Part shown: positions 12,241-22,413 of the stretch, one piece after another | How the letters are laid out: each line of letters begins with the position of its first letter | Position numbering within the stretch: the stretch's first letter is position 1 | NCBI GenBank assembly: GCA_026120185.1 | Contig: JANUWF010001726.1 | Location: 330,501-394,500 of the forward strand | Direction of reading: 5' to 3' | DNA from: Voacanga thouarsii | Lineage: Eukaryota; Streptophyta; Magnoliopsida; Gentianales; Apocynaceae | DNA length: 64,000 nucleotides | The notes under the pieces: generated by a model | Told to the model about the DNA's origin: nothing | Database searches by the model: none | Seen by the model: the letters and a program-made list of their open reading frames with translations, nothing else | Position numbers and translations under genes: made by a program

Positions 12241-13250
12241 AAATAATAAGAACTCTTGGGTTAACCAAAACATACCTTTCTTTATCATAAGAAGTAGTGA
12301 TGCCAGTCTTAGCCTTAATGGTACAAACCTCAACAAGGTGTGTACTCAAATCAGCTTCCATTAGATTAGTATCTTCTACCACCATATTGATTTGTGCTTC
12401 AAAATTTGATCATTGTTTGACTTTGGACTTCTTAGACGGACAGTCCTTAGCCCAATGCCCAACCTGACCACAATCCCAGAAAGGTTTGTTTGCTTTTGAT
12501 TTCTTTTTTGCCTTGCCTTTTGTCTTATTTATATTTTTAGAGTTTGAATTAATTTCCACATTCCTCTAATTATTACTCTTTTTTTTCAATAGTCACCACA
12601 TAGACATTTGACTCCATAGGTACAATATGACTATTCTTCCTATATTACTCTTCATTGGATATTGATTTCATCAGATCGTTTAGAAAATATTTCTTCGTCT
12701 TATGTTTGAGAGATATACCAAAGTCCTCCTAAAATTTAGAAATTTTTTTTATCACTGACATCACTTGAAGCTTCTCAGAAAGTTCTATATCTATTTCATA
12801 AAGAGCGTGAATAATCAATTATAGCTTTTGAGTCTGTTCAGTCACAGACTTGTCCTCAACTATCTGAAATTTTAGGAATTTAGAAATATAATACCTCTTA
12901 AGACCTTGATCTTCAGTATTATATTTTCTATCCAACTCATCCCATGGCATCTTTACTGTGTAGGATTTAGAATAGTAGATATTAAAGAGAGCATTTGTCA
13001 AGGCTAATAGTATTGCCCTCTACCTACATTGTTCTGTTCATCCCATGCAGCAATCTCAGCTACTCTAGGATGCCTTTCAGTTGGTACGAGCCTATCTACC
13101 AGCACTATTGACAAGTCCCTCATGGTCGGCCAAATTTTCATGCGTTGTTGCCAATACTTGAAATTTTGCTCTAGACCGAATTTGTTCAGTAGACCATTCA
13201 AGTCAACCAAACGCTTATACGCAGCAAAAATAGTACCTGACGAATTAGCC
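12241..13250 (-). pseudogene. Copia-A gag with zinc knuckle
   Basis: Starts MANSSGTIFAAYKRLVDL at about 13250 and includes NFKYWQQRMKIWPTM, the copia gag form of Y-x-x-W. A second piece (12819-13001) has MPWDELDRKYNTED and ISKFLKFQIVEDKSV. At about 12430-12485 the zinc knuckle reads FWDCGQVGHWAKDC: its first Cys is now Phe. Multiple stops. Confidence 0.85.
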
Positions 13251-13347
13251 ATTACACACAAATAGATAATTATAGAATAACTTCTTGAAGACTGTTAGAA
13301 AATCAATAACGATGAGCACTGATAGGCGAACAAGTACTACCTATACC

Positions 13348-14228
13348 CGACCAGGGCTCTAAAAAAATGCAATTATCAATTATAAATAAAGCTGGTAAGG
13401 CCAAATAATCCAAACGCAAAGCAACCAGGTAGAATTCAAAACAGAAAAGTAAGTTAGTAACGGACCTAAACCATAGAACTAGACAATAACTTATCTAATA
13501 GAAGCGCAAACTGAATCACCAGTTCAATACTGGTTTACCTTCAAGTAGTTATTTGCCCCACTTACTAGTATGATAGGAACAGCTACTCTCCTTACAAGAT
13601 AAGATGGTCTTAGATCGCCGTTGATGCACACCAACTACGATCACCTCGAAAATCTCCTCAGTTCTCCATCTTGTCAAGTCAGAAAAAATATGGATTATGG
13701 GGAGAGAACAGAAAAAATATGGAGCGTGGCTACTCTGTTCTGATTTTTTTCCTTTTACTATAGCCTCAAGAAAAAAACCTACACTAATCCGAATAGGAGA
13801 CCTAATTCTTCTCAATTTTGATCTTTTTTTTTTGTACAAGTTAGAGTTAATTAGGCTAAATAAAAAGAGAGGAACGTGAAAATATGGCCAAACCCAAGCC
13901 TAAGGCCGAGCTAGGCCGGCTGGGCGGCACGCACGTGTGGCAGTCCCACTACCTTGGGCTTTTCTATTAAGTCTATAAAAAAGCCTTTTAGTATATAAAG
14001 GCTTCAACACTCTTTAACTTTTCTCATATAGGACTCATGTATAATATGAGTTCCCAAATGGTTAACACCTAACTTTAATGACATCTAATTATGGATTCTC
14101 ACCATTAAAATGGCTTCTACTATAGTCAAAACAATCTCTAACATGTCAAGAACAACTCCCATTAATTATTTTAGGCTAACTAATCACGAGTTAAAAATTA
14201 TTAACTCCCAAAATTGCTATTTTCAACA
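13348..14228 (-). repeat. Copia-A 5' LTR (right)
   Basis: Right copy of the copia-A LTR. On the minus strand it begins TGTTGAAAATAG, directly after the 5-bp flank GAAAT. The internal side is approximate because no clean primer-binding site is visible. Confidence 0.83.
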
Positions 14229-15539
14229 ATTTCTATACCAGATGTATAATTGACAATCTTATTATAGAAAACTAACACCAATCCTTTAAGACAAGTCTTA
14301 TTCCCAAGTGTTGTGGTGTCCAAATCCACCTTATTTAAATAAAAAATGCTAATCACTAGTTGTCCTCCAAGTCGATTCAAGTTTTTCAAGTACTTCTTAT
14401 TTTATCCATTTCCAACTTTAGCTAAATGTACGAAATGAAGTCAATTTCTCCAACTCTTGAGGGAATTGCTCATGGCCATCTGTTTCAAAATTAAGAAGGT
14501 GTCTCAATTTTACGAGATTTTCAATCCTTTGTGGGAATTGAGTTAATTTATTACATTTTGAAACATCTAAGGTTTCTAAATTATACAACTCACAGATTTC
14601 TTTAGGTAATACTTGGAATGGATTGAAACCCAAATTTAGGAAGCGAAGATAAATCAAATTTCCACTGGATCTTGGGATTTTTTTCAAATTTGTATGATAT
14701 AAGCTTAAATCTCTAACATATCTCAAATAATCAAACAGGTTCAGAGGAACAACATTACCAATATGACAACTGCAAAGCTTCCAAGCATCACCAACCATAG
14801 AAGTTACTACAATATCACTTTGGAATGACCAACTCAGATGACAAACTTTTCTGTGGGATAAGTTTTTTGCCTCATTCACTTCTTCAATTATAAGGCATTC
14901 ATTGTTTGTCAGATACTGTGTGAAATCATGAACAATGTCATGCATTTTGCATTTGATGATTTGAGCCTCATAATATTCATGTCTTTCCAAGTTCTAAAAG
15001 AAAGAATGCATTGCCAAATTGTTAAAGTACTCATATCCCCTTGATTCCATTTCTCCTAGTCTTCCATTAGAGCTGAGACAACCTTGTGCCATCCACTATC
15101 TAATTAGCTATTGTACATCTATTTTGGAATCCTTAGGTAGGACAGCACAATGCAAGAAGCAACACTTCATTTCTGGGGACAATTCATTATAGCTTAAATA
15201 TATTTGAGGAAAGAGATGGGTAGTTGCTTCCTCCAACACCCATGTCTCACTCTCCAATACATTTTGCAATTGTCGTACCATATCTTTGAATTGTAAGAGA
15301 CTTCCCAAAAACTTTGCAACAAGTAGTAAACCGTTACATTTTTTTTGATATCTTCTTACCAATTTTTGCTAATTCCTCGCACTCCCTTTCAGGTCTTCCT
15401 AATAATGCTATTCGACTTAATATATTCCAACATTTGGAGTCACCCAGTTCATTTAATGAGTGCATGTAATTTGTTCCCATTATTCTCTCTACCCTTGGCT
15501 CCTAGTAGTCACCAAGATTCTACTTTCAGGAGCCCCATG
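14229..15539 (-). pseudogene. NLR piece 2: second half of NB-ARC and first LRRs
   Basis: Begins at copia-B with APESRILVTTRS (RNBS-B), continuous in phase with piece 1. A frame-shifted stretch (15540-15360) keeps LNELGDSKCW-like residues. GLPL appears as CNGLLLVAKFLGSLL (about 15295-15340) with the usual Pro changed, and RNBS-D as PEMKCCFLHCAVLPKD (about 15130-15180). The MHD motif lies in CKMHDIVHDF (about 14930-14957). Leucine-rich repeats follow (LIYLRFLNLGFNPFQVLP, NLETLDVSKCNKLTQFP). After a frameshift near 14400 the frame reads LKNLNRLGGQLVISIFYLNKV to the copia-A insertion. A stop near 15107 also breaks it. Confidence 0.92.
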
Positions 15540-15963
15540 TGTTAGGATGCCTTGCATTTAGTCCTATATCGAAAGTGGAGAACTATCATCCTCCTTTGAA
15601 GCCTTATAAATAATGGCTGGTTTGCACAACACAAAAAACACCAATACAAGAGTTTGAATAGCCATTGAGGCATTTGTTCTTGTAATACTCTTGTTGAGTA
15701 TAGTGGTGTTTAGTGGTTTAGGAACACTTTCCTAAAACCTTGTAAATTGTCTTTTTTATAGTGAAGTTTTGTTCCGCCTCTGTCCGTAGTTGTAGGTCAG
15801 TTGCCTGAACCACGTAAGTTCTTGCGTCTCTCTCTTTTATTTCCTTTCTCATTATTTATTTATTTTTCTCCGTGTTATTGTTGTTATTATTATTTCTTTG
15901 TTATCGTCTTGTGTGGCTTTACCATTGGAGTTTTTGGTTTGTTCCTGGGGCCTCTCTCTAACA
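15540..15963 (+). repeat. Copia-B 5' LTR
   Basis: Begins TGTTAGGATGCC and ends CTCTCTCTAACA, followed at once by a primer-binding-like site. A TATA-like CTTATAAATAA lies near 15601. Confidence 0.95.
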
Positions 15964-15980
15964 AACTGGTATCAAAGCAA
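15964..15980 (+). promoter_or_regulatory. Copia-B primer-binding site
   Basis: AACTGGTATCAAAGCAA follows the 5' LTR. It matches the initiator-tRNA-Met-type site (TGGTATCAGAGC) except for one base within the core. Confidence 0.85.
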
Positions 15981-15995
15981 CTAGCTCTTAACTCT

Positions 15996-16850
15996 ATGAC
16001 AATGATGATAACAAAGACTAAGGTGGAGAAATTTGATCGGGCTGTCAACTTCGGCATGTGCCAACTCAAAATGGAGGCCATTTTAATTCAAGATGGGGTT
16101 GATCTAGCCTTGAAAGGAATATAGGAGAAGCCAACAGAGATGGCACTAGCAGCATTTGAAGACCTAGTTAAAAGAGCAAGATCAGGTATTATTCTAAATC
16201 TCTCTAAAGAGGTTTTAAGAGAAGTTGTTATTAAGACTTCTGTCAGAGCTATGTGGGAAAAGCTAAAGGCTTTGTATATGAAAAAGACAATAAAGAATCG
16301 GCTCTACCTAAAACAAAATTTGTTTACTCTATGGATGGCTAAAGGTACATCTATTACTTCATATCTTGATACGTTTGATTCTCTCATTATGGATTTGAGT
16401 AATATTGAAGTGAAAATAGATGATGAGGATCATCCCATTTTATTATTATGTTTTCTTCCCCAATCCTTTAAGTATTTTCGAGATACTATGATGTATAGAA
16501 AGAAAGCTATCTTGTATTAGGAAATTAAATCTGCTTTGAAATCAAATGAAATGATTGACAGAGATTTAATTGGGGAGGTTAGTGGAACTCAAGCTGAAGG
16601 TCTGGTAGCTAGGGGTAGATCCGAAAAGAAAAATTGTGGCAATAGTAAATCAAAATCCAAATCCAAATATAGATATAGAAATTTGGTTTGCAATTATTGT
16701 CATAAAAAAGGACACATTAAGTTTGAATACTTTAAATTGAAAAATAAGGATAAGCATAAAGAAAAATCTACTGATGCTGCTGAAGCTAGTGTTGTAGCAG
16801 ATGAGAATAAAAGAAATATTTTCTTTGTGACTGATAGCAGGACAAAGTCT
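15996..16850 (+). pseudogene. Copia-B gag
   Basis: The ATG at 15996 opens MTMMITKTKVEKFDRAVNF. A stop at 16122-16124 and another at 16518-16520 interrupt an otherwise collinear gag (MWEKLKALYMKKTIKNRLYL, FTLWMAKGTSITSYLDTF). The zinc knuckle near 16690-16730 reads [16 protein letters not shown]: the last metal-binding Cys is Tyr, consistent with a single G-to-A change (TGC to TAC). A Lys/Ser-rich patch precedes it, as is normal for nucleocapsid. Confidence 0.9.
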
Positions 16851-19800
16851 GAAAATGAATGGATTTTAAATTCGGGTTGTTCTTACCATATGTGTCCCAG
16901 TAGGGATTTGTTTTCAACTTATGAAGTTTATAACGGTAGAGTTTTTTTATGGTAATAATGTCATTTGTAATGTTGTGGGTAAGGGCATAGTTCTAATTAA
17001 AATGCACGATGATATTATAAGAACTCTCACTAAAGTTAGACATGTTCCTGATTTGAAAAAGAATCTCATCTCTTTGGGCACCCTTAAAGCTCTTGGGTGT
17101 AAATATACAACTGAATGTGGAGTTATGAAAATTTGTAAAGGTGCTCTTGTTGTTATGAAAGGTTGTAGGTCTGGTAGTTTGTATACTTTGTAGGGAACTA
17201 TTGTCATAGGTTCTGTTGCAGCTTCTACATTAGCTTTGTCTGATTTTGACATTACCAAATTATGGCATATACATTTGGGGCACATGAGTGAGAAAGGTCT
17301 GCGCATGTTGAGTAAGAGAGGCCTTTTAGATGGACAAAACACCAGTGCATTGGACTTCTGTGAGCATTATATTTTCGAGAAGCAGAAAATGGTCAGCTTC
17401 AACTCACCAACAATTCATCGGACTAAAGGTACTTTGAATTATATTCATTCAGATCTTTGGGATCCATCTCGTGTCTTGTCTAAGGGTGGTGCCAGGTATT
17501 TATTAACTTTCATTGATGATTATTCAAGGAAAGTTTGGGTTTATTTTCTTAAGAATAAGAGTGATGTTTACCTAACTTTCAAAAAAGTTTTGATTGAGAA
17601 ATAGACAGGTAAACAAATAAAGCAGTTGAGGACATATAATGGCATGGAATTTTGTAAAAAAGAATTTGATAAATTTTATAAAAATGAAAGAATTGTTCGG
17701 CACCGTAAAGTAAGAATGACGCCTCAACAAAACAGTATTGCAGAAAGCATGAACAGAACTATTTTGGAAAGAGCACGTTATATGATTTTAAATGCAAGGT
17801 TGGCAAAGGATTCTGCGCAGAGGTAGTTTCTACAGCATGTTATATTGTCAACCGTGCTCCTTCTCCAGCTCTTGATTTCAAAACTCCTGAGGAAGTTTGG
17901 TCCGATACGCCTGCTAATTACTCTGATTTGAAAGTTTTTGGGTGTCTTGCATACATGCATGTAAATGATGGGAAATTAGAGTCTAGAGCTAAGAAATATA
18001 TTTTTCTTGGGTATTCTTCAGGGGTGAAAGGATACAGATTGTGGTATCTAGATTCGAAATCATGAAAATTTGTAATTAGTTGAGATACTACATTTGATGA
18101 ATTATTTATGTTAAATTCGAAAAGGGAGTTTTCGAGTTCTTCCCGTGCAGATGAAATTGGTACGCAGGAGCAGGTAGAGCTTGAAATTGGTAATTCTGTT
18201 CCTTCTAATTTGACTTCTTCTATTCAACAAAATTCAATTCACAATGATAAAGAAGATAAAGAAGAAGAATATTCCATATCCAGGAATAGATCAAGAAGGG
18301 AGATTTGACCACAGCAAAGGTATGCAAATTTAATTGCATATGCTTTGTCAGTTGTAGAAGAAACAGATAGAGATGGTGAACCGTATACCTGTAACGAAGT
18401 TGTTTCATATGAAGATTCAGCTAAGTGGTTGATTGCAATGAATGAAGAAATTGAGTCCCTCTACAAGAATGGAACTTGGGTTCTTTTAAAGCCGACGTTG
18501 AGAAAGATAATTGTTGGTTGCAAATGGGTCTTCAAGAAAAAGGAGAGTACTCCCAGAGCTGAAGATGGAAGGTACAAAGCAAGATTGATTGCGAAGGGCT
18601 ATAGTCTGGTACAAGGTGTTGATTTTACTGACGTATTTTCACCTATTGTTAAACATAGCTCTATCCATGTTTTGCTTACTTTAGTTAGCTATGTATGATT
18701 TGGAATTGGAGCAGCTTAACGTTAAAGCAGCCTTTCTGCATGGTAATCTTGAGGAACAAATTTATATGAAATAGCTTGAGGGATTTGAAATTGAAGGAAA
18801 AGATGACCATATTTGCCTTTTGAAGAAATCCTTATATGGATTGAAGCAGTCTCCAAGACAGTGGTATAAGAGGTTTGACTCTTTTATGTTGAGTCATGAT
18901 TATTTAAGGAGCATGTACAATAGCTGTGTTTACTTCCAGCAGTTACATGATGGTTCTTTCATTTATCTACTACTCTATATTGATGACATACTCATTGCTG
19001 CTAAGAATCTGGCAGAAATCGATGTCTTGAAGAGACAGTTAAAGAGTGAATATGAGATGAAAGATTTGGGAGCAGCTAAAAAGATTCTTGGCAAGGAGAT
19101 CAAGAGAAATCGAGCTATTGGGAAACTGTACCTGACTCAAGAAAATTACATTAAGAAATTTTGGAGAAGTTTGGCATGAAAAATGCAAAACCTATAAATA
19201 CTCCTTTTTTGAGTCATTTTAAACTTTCAGTTGCTTAGTCACCATAGTCAAGTGAAGAGGAAGATTATATGGTACGTGTTTCATATTCTAGTATAGTCGG
19301 TAGTATAATGTATGCAATGATTTGTACTTGTCCAGATATTTCACAAGTAGTTAGTGTGGTTAGTAGATATATGTCTTGTCCACGAAAAGCACATTGGCAA
19401 GCCGTGAAATGGATTCTCATATACTTGTGAGGTACTTCAAATACTTATTTAGAGTTTGGAAGAAATAACAATACTTTAGTTGGTTTTTTGGACTCTAATT
19501 ACGCCGGAGATCTTGACAGGAGAAGATCACTTACTGGCTATGTATTTTGCATTGGAGGTTGTGTATTTAGTTGGAAAGCTAGCTTACAGCATGTAGTGGC
19601 ATTATCTACTACGGAGGCAAAATATATGGCTCTGACCGAGGCAATTAGAAAAGCTTTGTGGTTGAAATGTTTATTTGGCGAGCTTAGTATACATAAAAGT
19701 GTAATTACAATTTACTGTAACAGTCAAAGTGCATTACAATTGTCTAGAGATAAGATGTATCATAAGAAGACGAAGCGTATTAATGTGAAGTTTCACTTCA

Positions 19801-19940
19801 TTTGAGATATCATTGCTGAAAAAAAAGTCTTTCTTTAGAAGATTAATACTAAAGACAATCCTGCTGACATGCTTACAAAACCTCTTTCTGTTTTCAAGTT
19901 CAAGCAGAGTCTGGACTTGATTGGTGTTCACTATTCATGA
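16851..19940 (+). pseudogene. Copia-B pol: protease, integrase, RT, RNase H
   Basis: Domains are in Ty1/copia order. The protease reads [16 protein letters not shown], where catalytic Asp of DSG is Asn (about 16860-16900). GAG-pre-integrase is LWHIHLGHMSEKGLRMLSK. The integrase core has HSDLWDP and FIDDYSRKVWVYF, but the second catalytic Asp is Tyr (LRTYNGMEF, about 17625), with Glu kept in SIAESMNRT. RT reads NGTWVL, CKWVFKKK, SLYGLKQSPRQWYKRF and YIDDILIA (about 18975). RNase H reads YAGDLDRRRSLTGYVF and STTEAKYMAL, ending KDNPADMLTKPL with stop at 19938-19940. Frameshift near 16955 and stops at 17191, 17602, 17824, 18696 and elsewhere. Confidence 0.93.
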
Positions 19941-20021
19941 TTTGTGGTCTTTGAACTTTTGTGGAGAAGGTGGAGCAAAACTGCTATGTTTGAGTTTGGG
20001 ATGCAAATCAAGGTAGAGATT

Positions 20022-20457
20022 TGTTAGGATGCCTTGCATTTAGTCCCATATCGAAAGTGGAAAACCATTCTCCTCCTTTCAAGCCTTATAAATAAAAACT
20101 TGATTTAGATCTTTAAACACACGACACAAAAAACACCAATACAAGAATTTGAATAGTCATTGAGGCATTTGCTCTTTATAATACTCTTATTGAGTATTAG
20201 TGGTGTTTAGTGGTTTAGGAACACTTTTTTAAAGCCTTGTAAATTATCTTTTTTATAGTGAAGTTTTGTTCCATCTCTACCCGTGGACGTAGGTTAATTG
20301 ACCGAACCATGCAAGTTCTTATATCTCTCTTTTATTTCCTTTATCGTGATTTATTTATTTTTCTTCGCGTTATTTTTATTATTATTATTTCTTTATTATC
20401 GTCTTGTATGACTTTGCCATTGGAGTTTTTGGTTTGTTCCTGGGCCTCTCCCTAACA
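20022..20457 (+). repeat. Copia-B 3' LTR
   Basis: Starts TGTTAGGATGCC after a short purine-rich tract (AAGGTAGAGAT) and ends CCTCTCCCTAACA, then target duplication CCATG. Confidence 0.95.
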
Positions 20458-21385
20458 CCATGCCTAAGAGGGTCCCAGATTGGTTTCCACCTGGTGTTGT
20501 CCTCTGTCCACACATCATCAAGAACAAGAAGGAACTTCTCCCCTGAAATAAATTCCTTGATGCGTTGAACCAAGGTTTCCAACTCTGACACATCTGGGGA
20601 ACTCTTTTCAGAATCTTCAAAGATTGCTTTGGCAATTCTTTTCTGATCAAAAGGATCTGAGACACAAAACCATTTTCTAAGTTGAAAGTGCTTCTCCATT
20701 CTGTTGTCATTGTAGACTAGCTAGGCAAGAGTAGTCTTTCCAGTCCTCCTGTCCCCACAATTGACACAATACCGATGCCATCATTAGCATCACTAGTATC
20801 TCGCAATAGCTTGCTCACTATTGTATCCTTATCAGACTCCCTGCCATAGACCTCTGATTCATCGACAAGGAGGTAGTGATGATCCGCTCAAATTCTTGGT
20901 CAGAATTAGAATTCACATCCCTTGTTGAATTGATCTGTCTCTTGGAAAATCACGTTCATCCTAGTGTTTGGTTCTTTTATCTTGTGCGCAATGTCATGGC
21001 GCACAAAAACTTCATTGAAACAAGGGCAAATAGACAGCAAGAATGAACATTCCTTGTCCATCAAATTCTTTAATTGTTCGGAAGGAGTATTTGGATCCTT
21101 AGCAGCCTTCAACTAAAGATTTTGAACTTGAGTGTTCCATTCATCGAGCACGTCATCCATATCGTACGCAACATCTTCAAGCTTTTCCAGCCAAATTTCC
21201 ACGGGTTCCTTCTTTAGTTTTCTCCTCTGTACGTCCTGCAACATCCTTCTGATGATCTGTAATTTAGAGGAGAGGTTTGTTGCCTCACCTTCAACTCCTG
21301 TAACTAGCTTAAACTCCTCCTGGAGATTGTTGAGGACAGTATCGGACGATGCAGTCAAGAGCTTATTAACAAGGAATTCAGCCAT
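20458..21385 (-). pseudogene. NLR piece 1: coiled-coil and first half of NB-ARC
   Basis: The ATG at 21385 begins MAEFLVNKLLTASSD, a typical Rx-N coiled-coil start. An EDVID-like motif (LEDVAYDMDDVLDEW) lies near 21140-21190. A TAG ends this frame near 21112, and the linker continues with SEQLKNLMDKE and NEVFVRHDIAHKIKE down to 20906. The nucleotide-binding part reads VYGRESDKDTIV and IVSIVGTGG, then shifts frame inside the P-loop and resumes as TGKTTLA, a stop at 20721-20723, LVYNDN. RKWFCVSDPFD and the kinase-2 motif FLLVLDDVW (near 20520-20550) follow. The piece ends at the copia-B insertion after WDPLRHG. Confidence 0.92.
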
Positions 21386-21544
21386 TTCTCTTTTGATTTG
21401 TAAAAAACAGAAAGAAGGTGGTGTTTGATAAAGTGAAAGAAACAACAGAAAGGAAGATGTTGGAATATATATTACGTTACGTTTGCATGATTTCAATTAT
21501 ATTTGTAGTTGGTGTTTGGTCACTCTCACAATGGTTTTAACATT

Positions 21545-22404
21545 GGTTGGCGATATTGCCAAAGCAGTTTTCCTCCTGCCAGAGCAAATTTCTCCTAAAT
21601 GACAGAACTGTCCTTGTGGATAGTAAAAGAAGATTTCTTTCCCTTTTCAATAGCCTAATGCACAACTTCAACGGCTTCATTTTATTCTCACCTCTCAACC
21701 AAAAACCTCTCTATCCCTTTTCCGCCTCCTCTCTCTTTCATTCTTCATTTTTCGAGTTTGAGTTTCTATATTAAAGCCAGAGGTGGGATTCTTATAATGA
21801 AGAACTTGAATCTTACATGGCAACTCTCTCTTTTTGTTGAGATCCTAAACTCCAATTTATTTAGTTATCAATTTTACAACCTTGAATGCCTTATTTTTAT
21901 ACTCAATCTGAAATTTCAAGCTCCTGCCCAACAAGAACACATTTTTCCCATTAATTTCCTGTGCCTACAATCAGTGTAAAAGCATTTAAATGATCAAAAT
22001 CTCTATTAAAAAAAAAAAGAGAACAAAGATCTGAGTATTTCTCATGCTTTTCTTGTGTCCATTGAAGATCTACTGCAGTTACATGGTGAAAAGTTGCAGC
22101 AGACAAAAACTAAACAAAAGAAAGGAGAGGATGATGTTGAAGGTGAGGAAGATGAATAGGGATGAGGTTGTGACTGTTACCATGGAGCTTTAGAAAAGAG
22201 GAAGAGAATAGTTGGTTAAATCATCAAGAGCAGCAGAGGAAGAAAGGGCATAAATATGATATAATGTGTGTGATGATAGGATGCGCGAGACCCACACAAA
22301 AAATCAACCTAAATTATATTTTTCTATTTCTAATCAAAGGATAGATTTGTCATTGAGGAATCTGCTCTGGCAGGAAGATAACTGCTCTGGCAATATCACC
22401 CGCC
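21545..22404. mobile_element. Mutator-type MITE / small non-autonomous MULE
   Basis: An 860-bp element with inverted ends of about 60 bp. The left end begins GGTTGGCGATATTGCCAAAG and the right end, reverse-complemented, GGCGGGTGATATTGCCAGAG; both continue through CTGCCAGAGCA. It is bounded by a perfect 9-bp direct repeat TTTAACATT (21536-21544 and 22405-22413), the Mutator-superfamily length. No transposase is visible. It begins 160 bp upstream of the NLR start codon. A short Lys/Glu/Asp-rich stretch near 22085-22157 (LHGEKLQQTKTKQKKGED) might be a captured fragment; this is only a guess. Confidence 0.88.
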
Positions 22405-22413
22405 TTTAACATT

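Larger units (their letters stand above)
8887..14228 (-). mobile_element. Ty1/copia retrotransposon A, inserted in NLR LRR region
   Basis: Minus-strand copia element with LTRs of about 0.87 kb (8887-9749 and 13348-14228) and order gag, zinc knuckle, protease, integrase, reverse transcriptase, as in Ty1/copia. The 5' LTR starts TGTTGAAAATAG. Flanks read GAAAT and GATAT on the minus strand, a 5-bp target duplication with one mismatch, and the NLR frame continues across it (GIEI to DGIL). A purine-rich GTGGGGAAT lies upstream of the 3' LTR. All coding parts carry stops, and the LTRs differ at many positions, so this is an old insertion. Confidence 0.9.
15540..20457 (+). mobile_element. Ty1/copia retrotransposon B, inserted in NLR NB-ARC
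   Basis: Complete structure with perfect inverted ends (TGTTAG...CTAACA) and a perfect 5-bp target duplication CCATG (15535-15539 and 20458-20462). Inside are LTR, primer-binding site, gag, zinc knuckle, protease, integrase, RT, RNase H and LTR. It lies opposite to the NLR gene it interrupts. LTRs (424 and 436 bp) differ visibly, roughly one position in eight to ten by eye, so it is not recent. Removing it with one target copy restores the NLR frame exactly. Confidence 0.97.
8343..21385 (-). pseudogene. CC-NB-ARC-LRR (CNL/NLR) resistance gene split by two copia elements
   Basis: Intracellular immune-receptor gene on the minus strand. The three pieces (21385-20458, 15539-14229, 8886-8343) read in domain order: coiled-coil, P-loop, kinase-2, RNBS-B, GLPL, RNBS-D, MHD, leucine-rich repeats, C-terminal signature. 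Removing copia-B, copia-A and one target copy each leaves about 2.77 kb, roughly 924 codons, the expected size of an intronless RGA-type CNL. The frame resumes in phase at both junctions. It is further broken by a TAG between coiled-coil and NB-ARC (near 21112), a P-loop frameshift followed by a TAG at 20721-20723, and frame changes near 15110 and 14400. The start at 21385 fits the family's short MAEF-type N-terminus. Pieces are listed separately. Confidence 0.93.

Noticed and set aside
15540..20457. Possibility that the NLR gene has a large intron here rather than an insertion
   Set aside because: The sequence has LTRs, primer-binding site, gag-pol and a perfect 5-bp CCATG target duplication, and no splice-site logic is needed since the frame closes exactly after removing one target copy.
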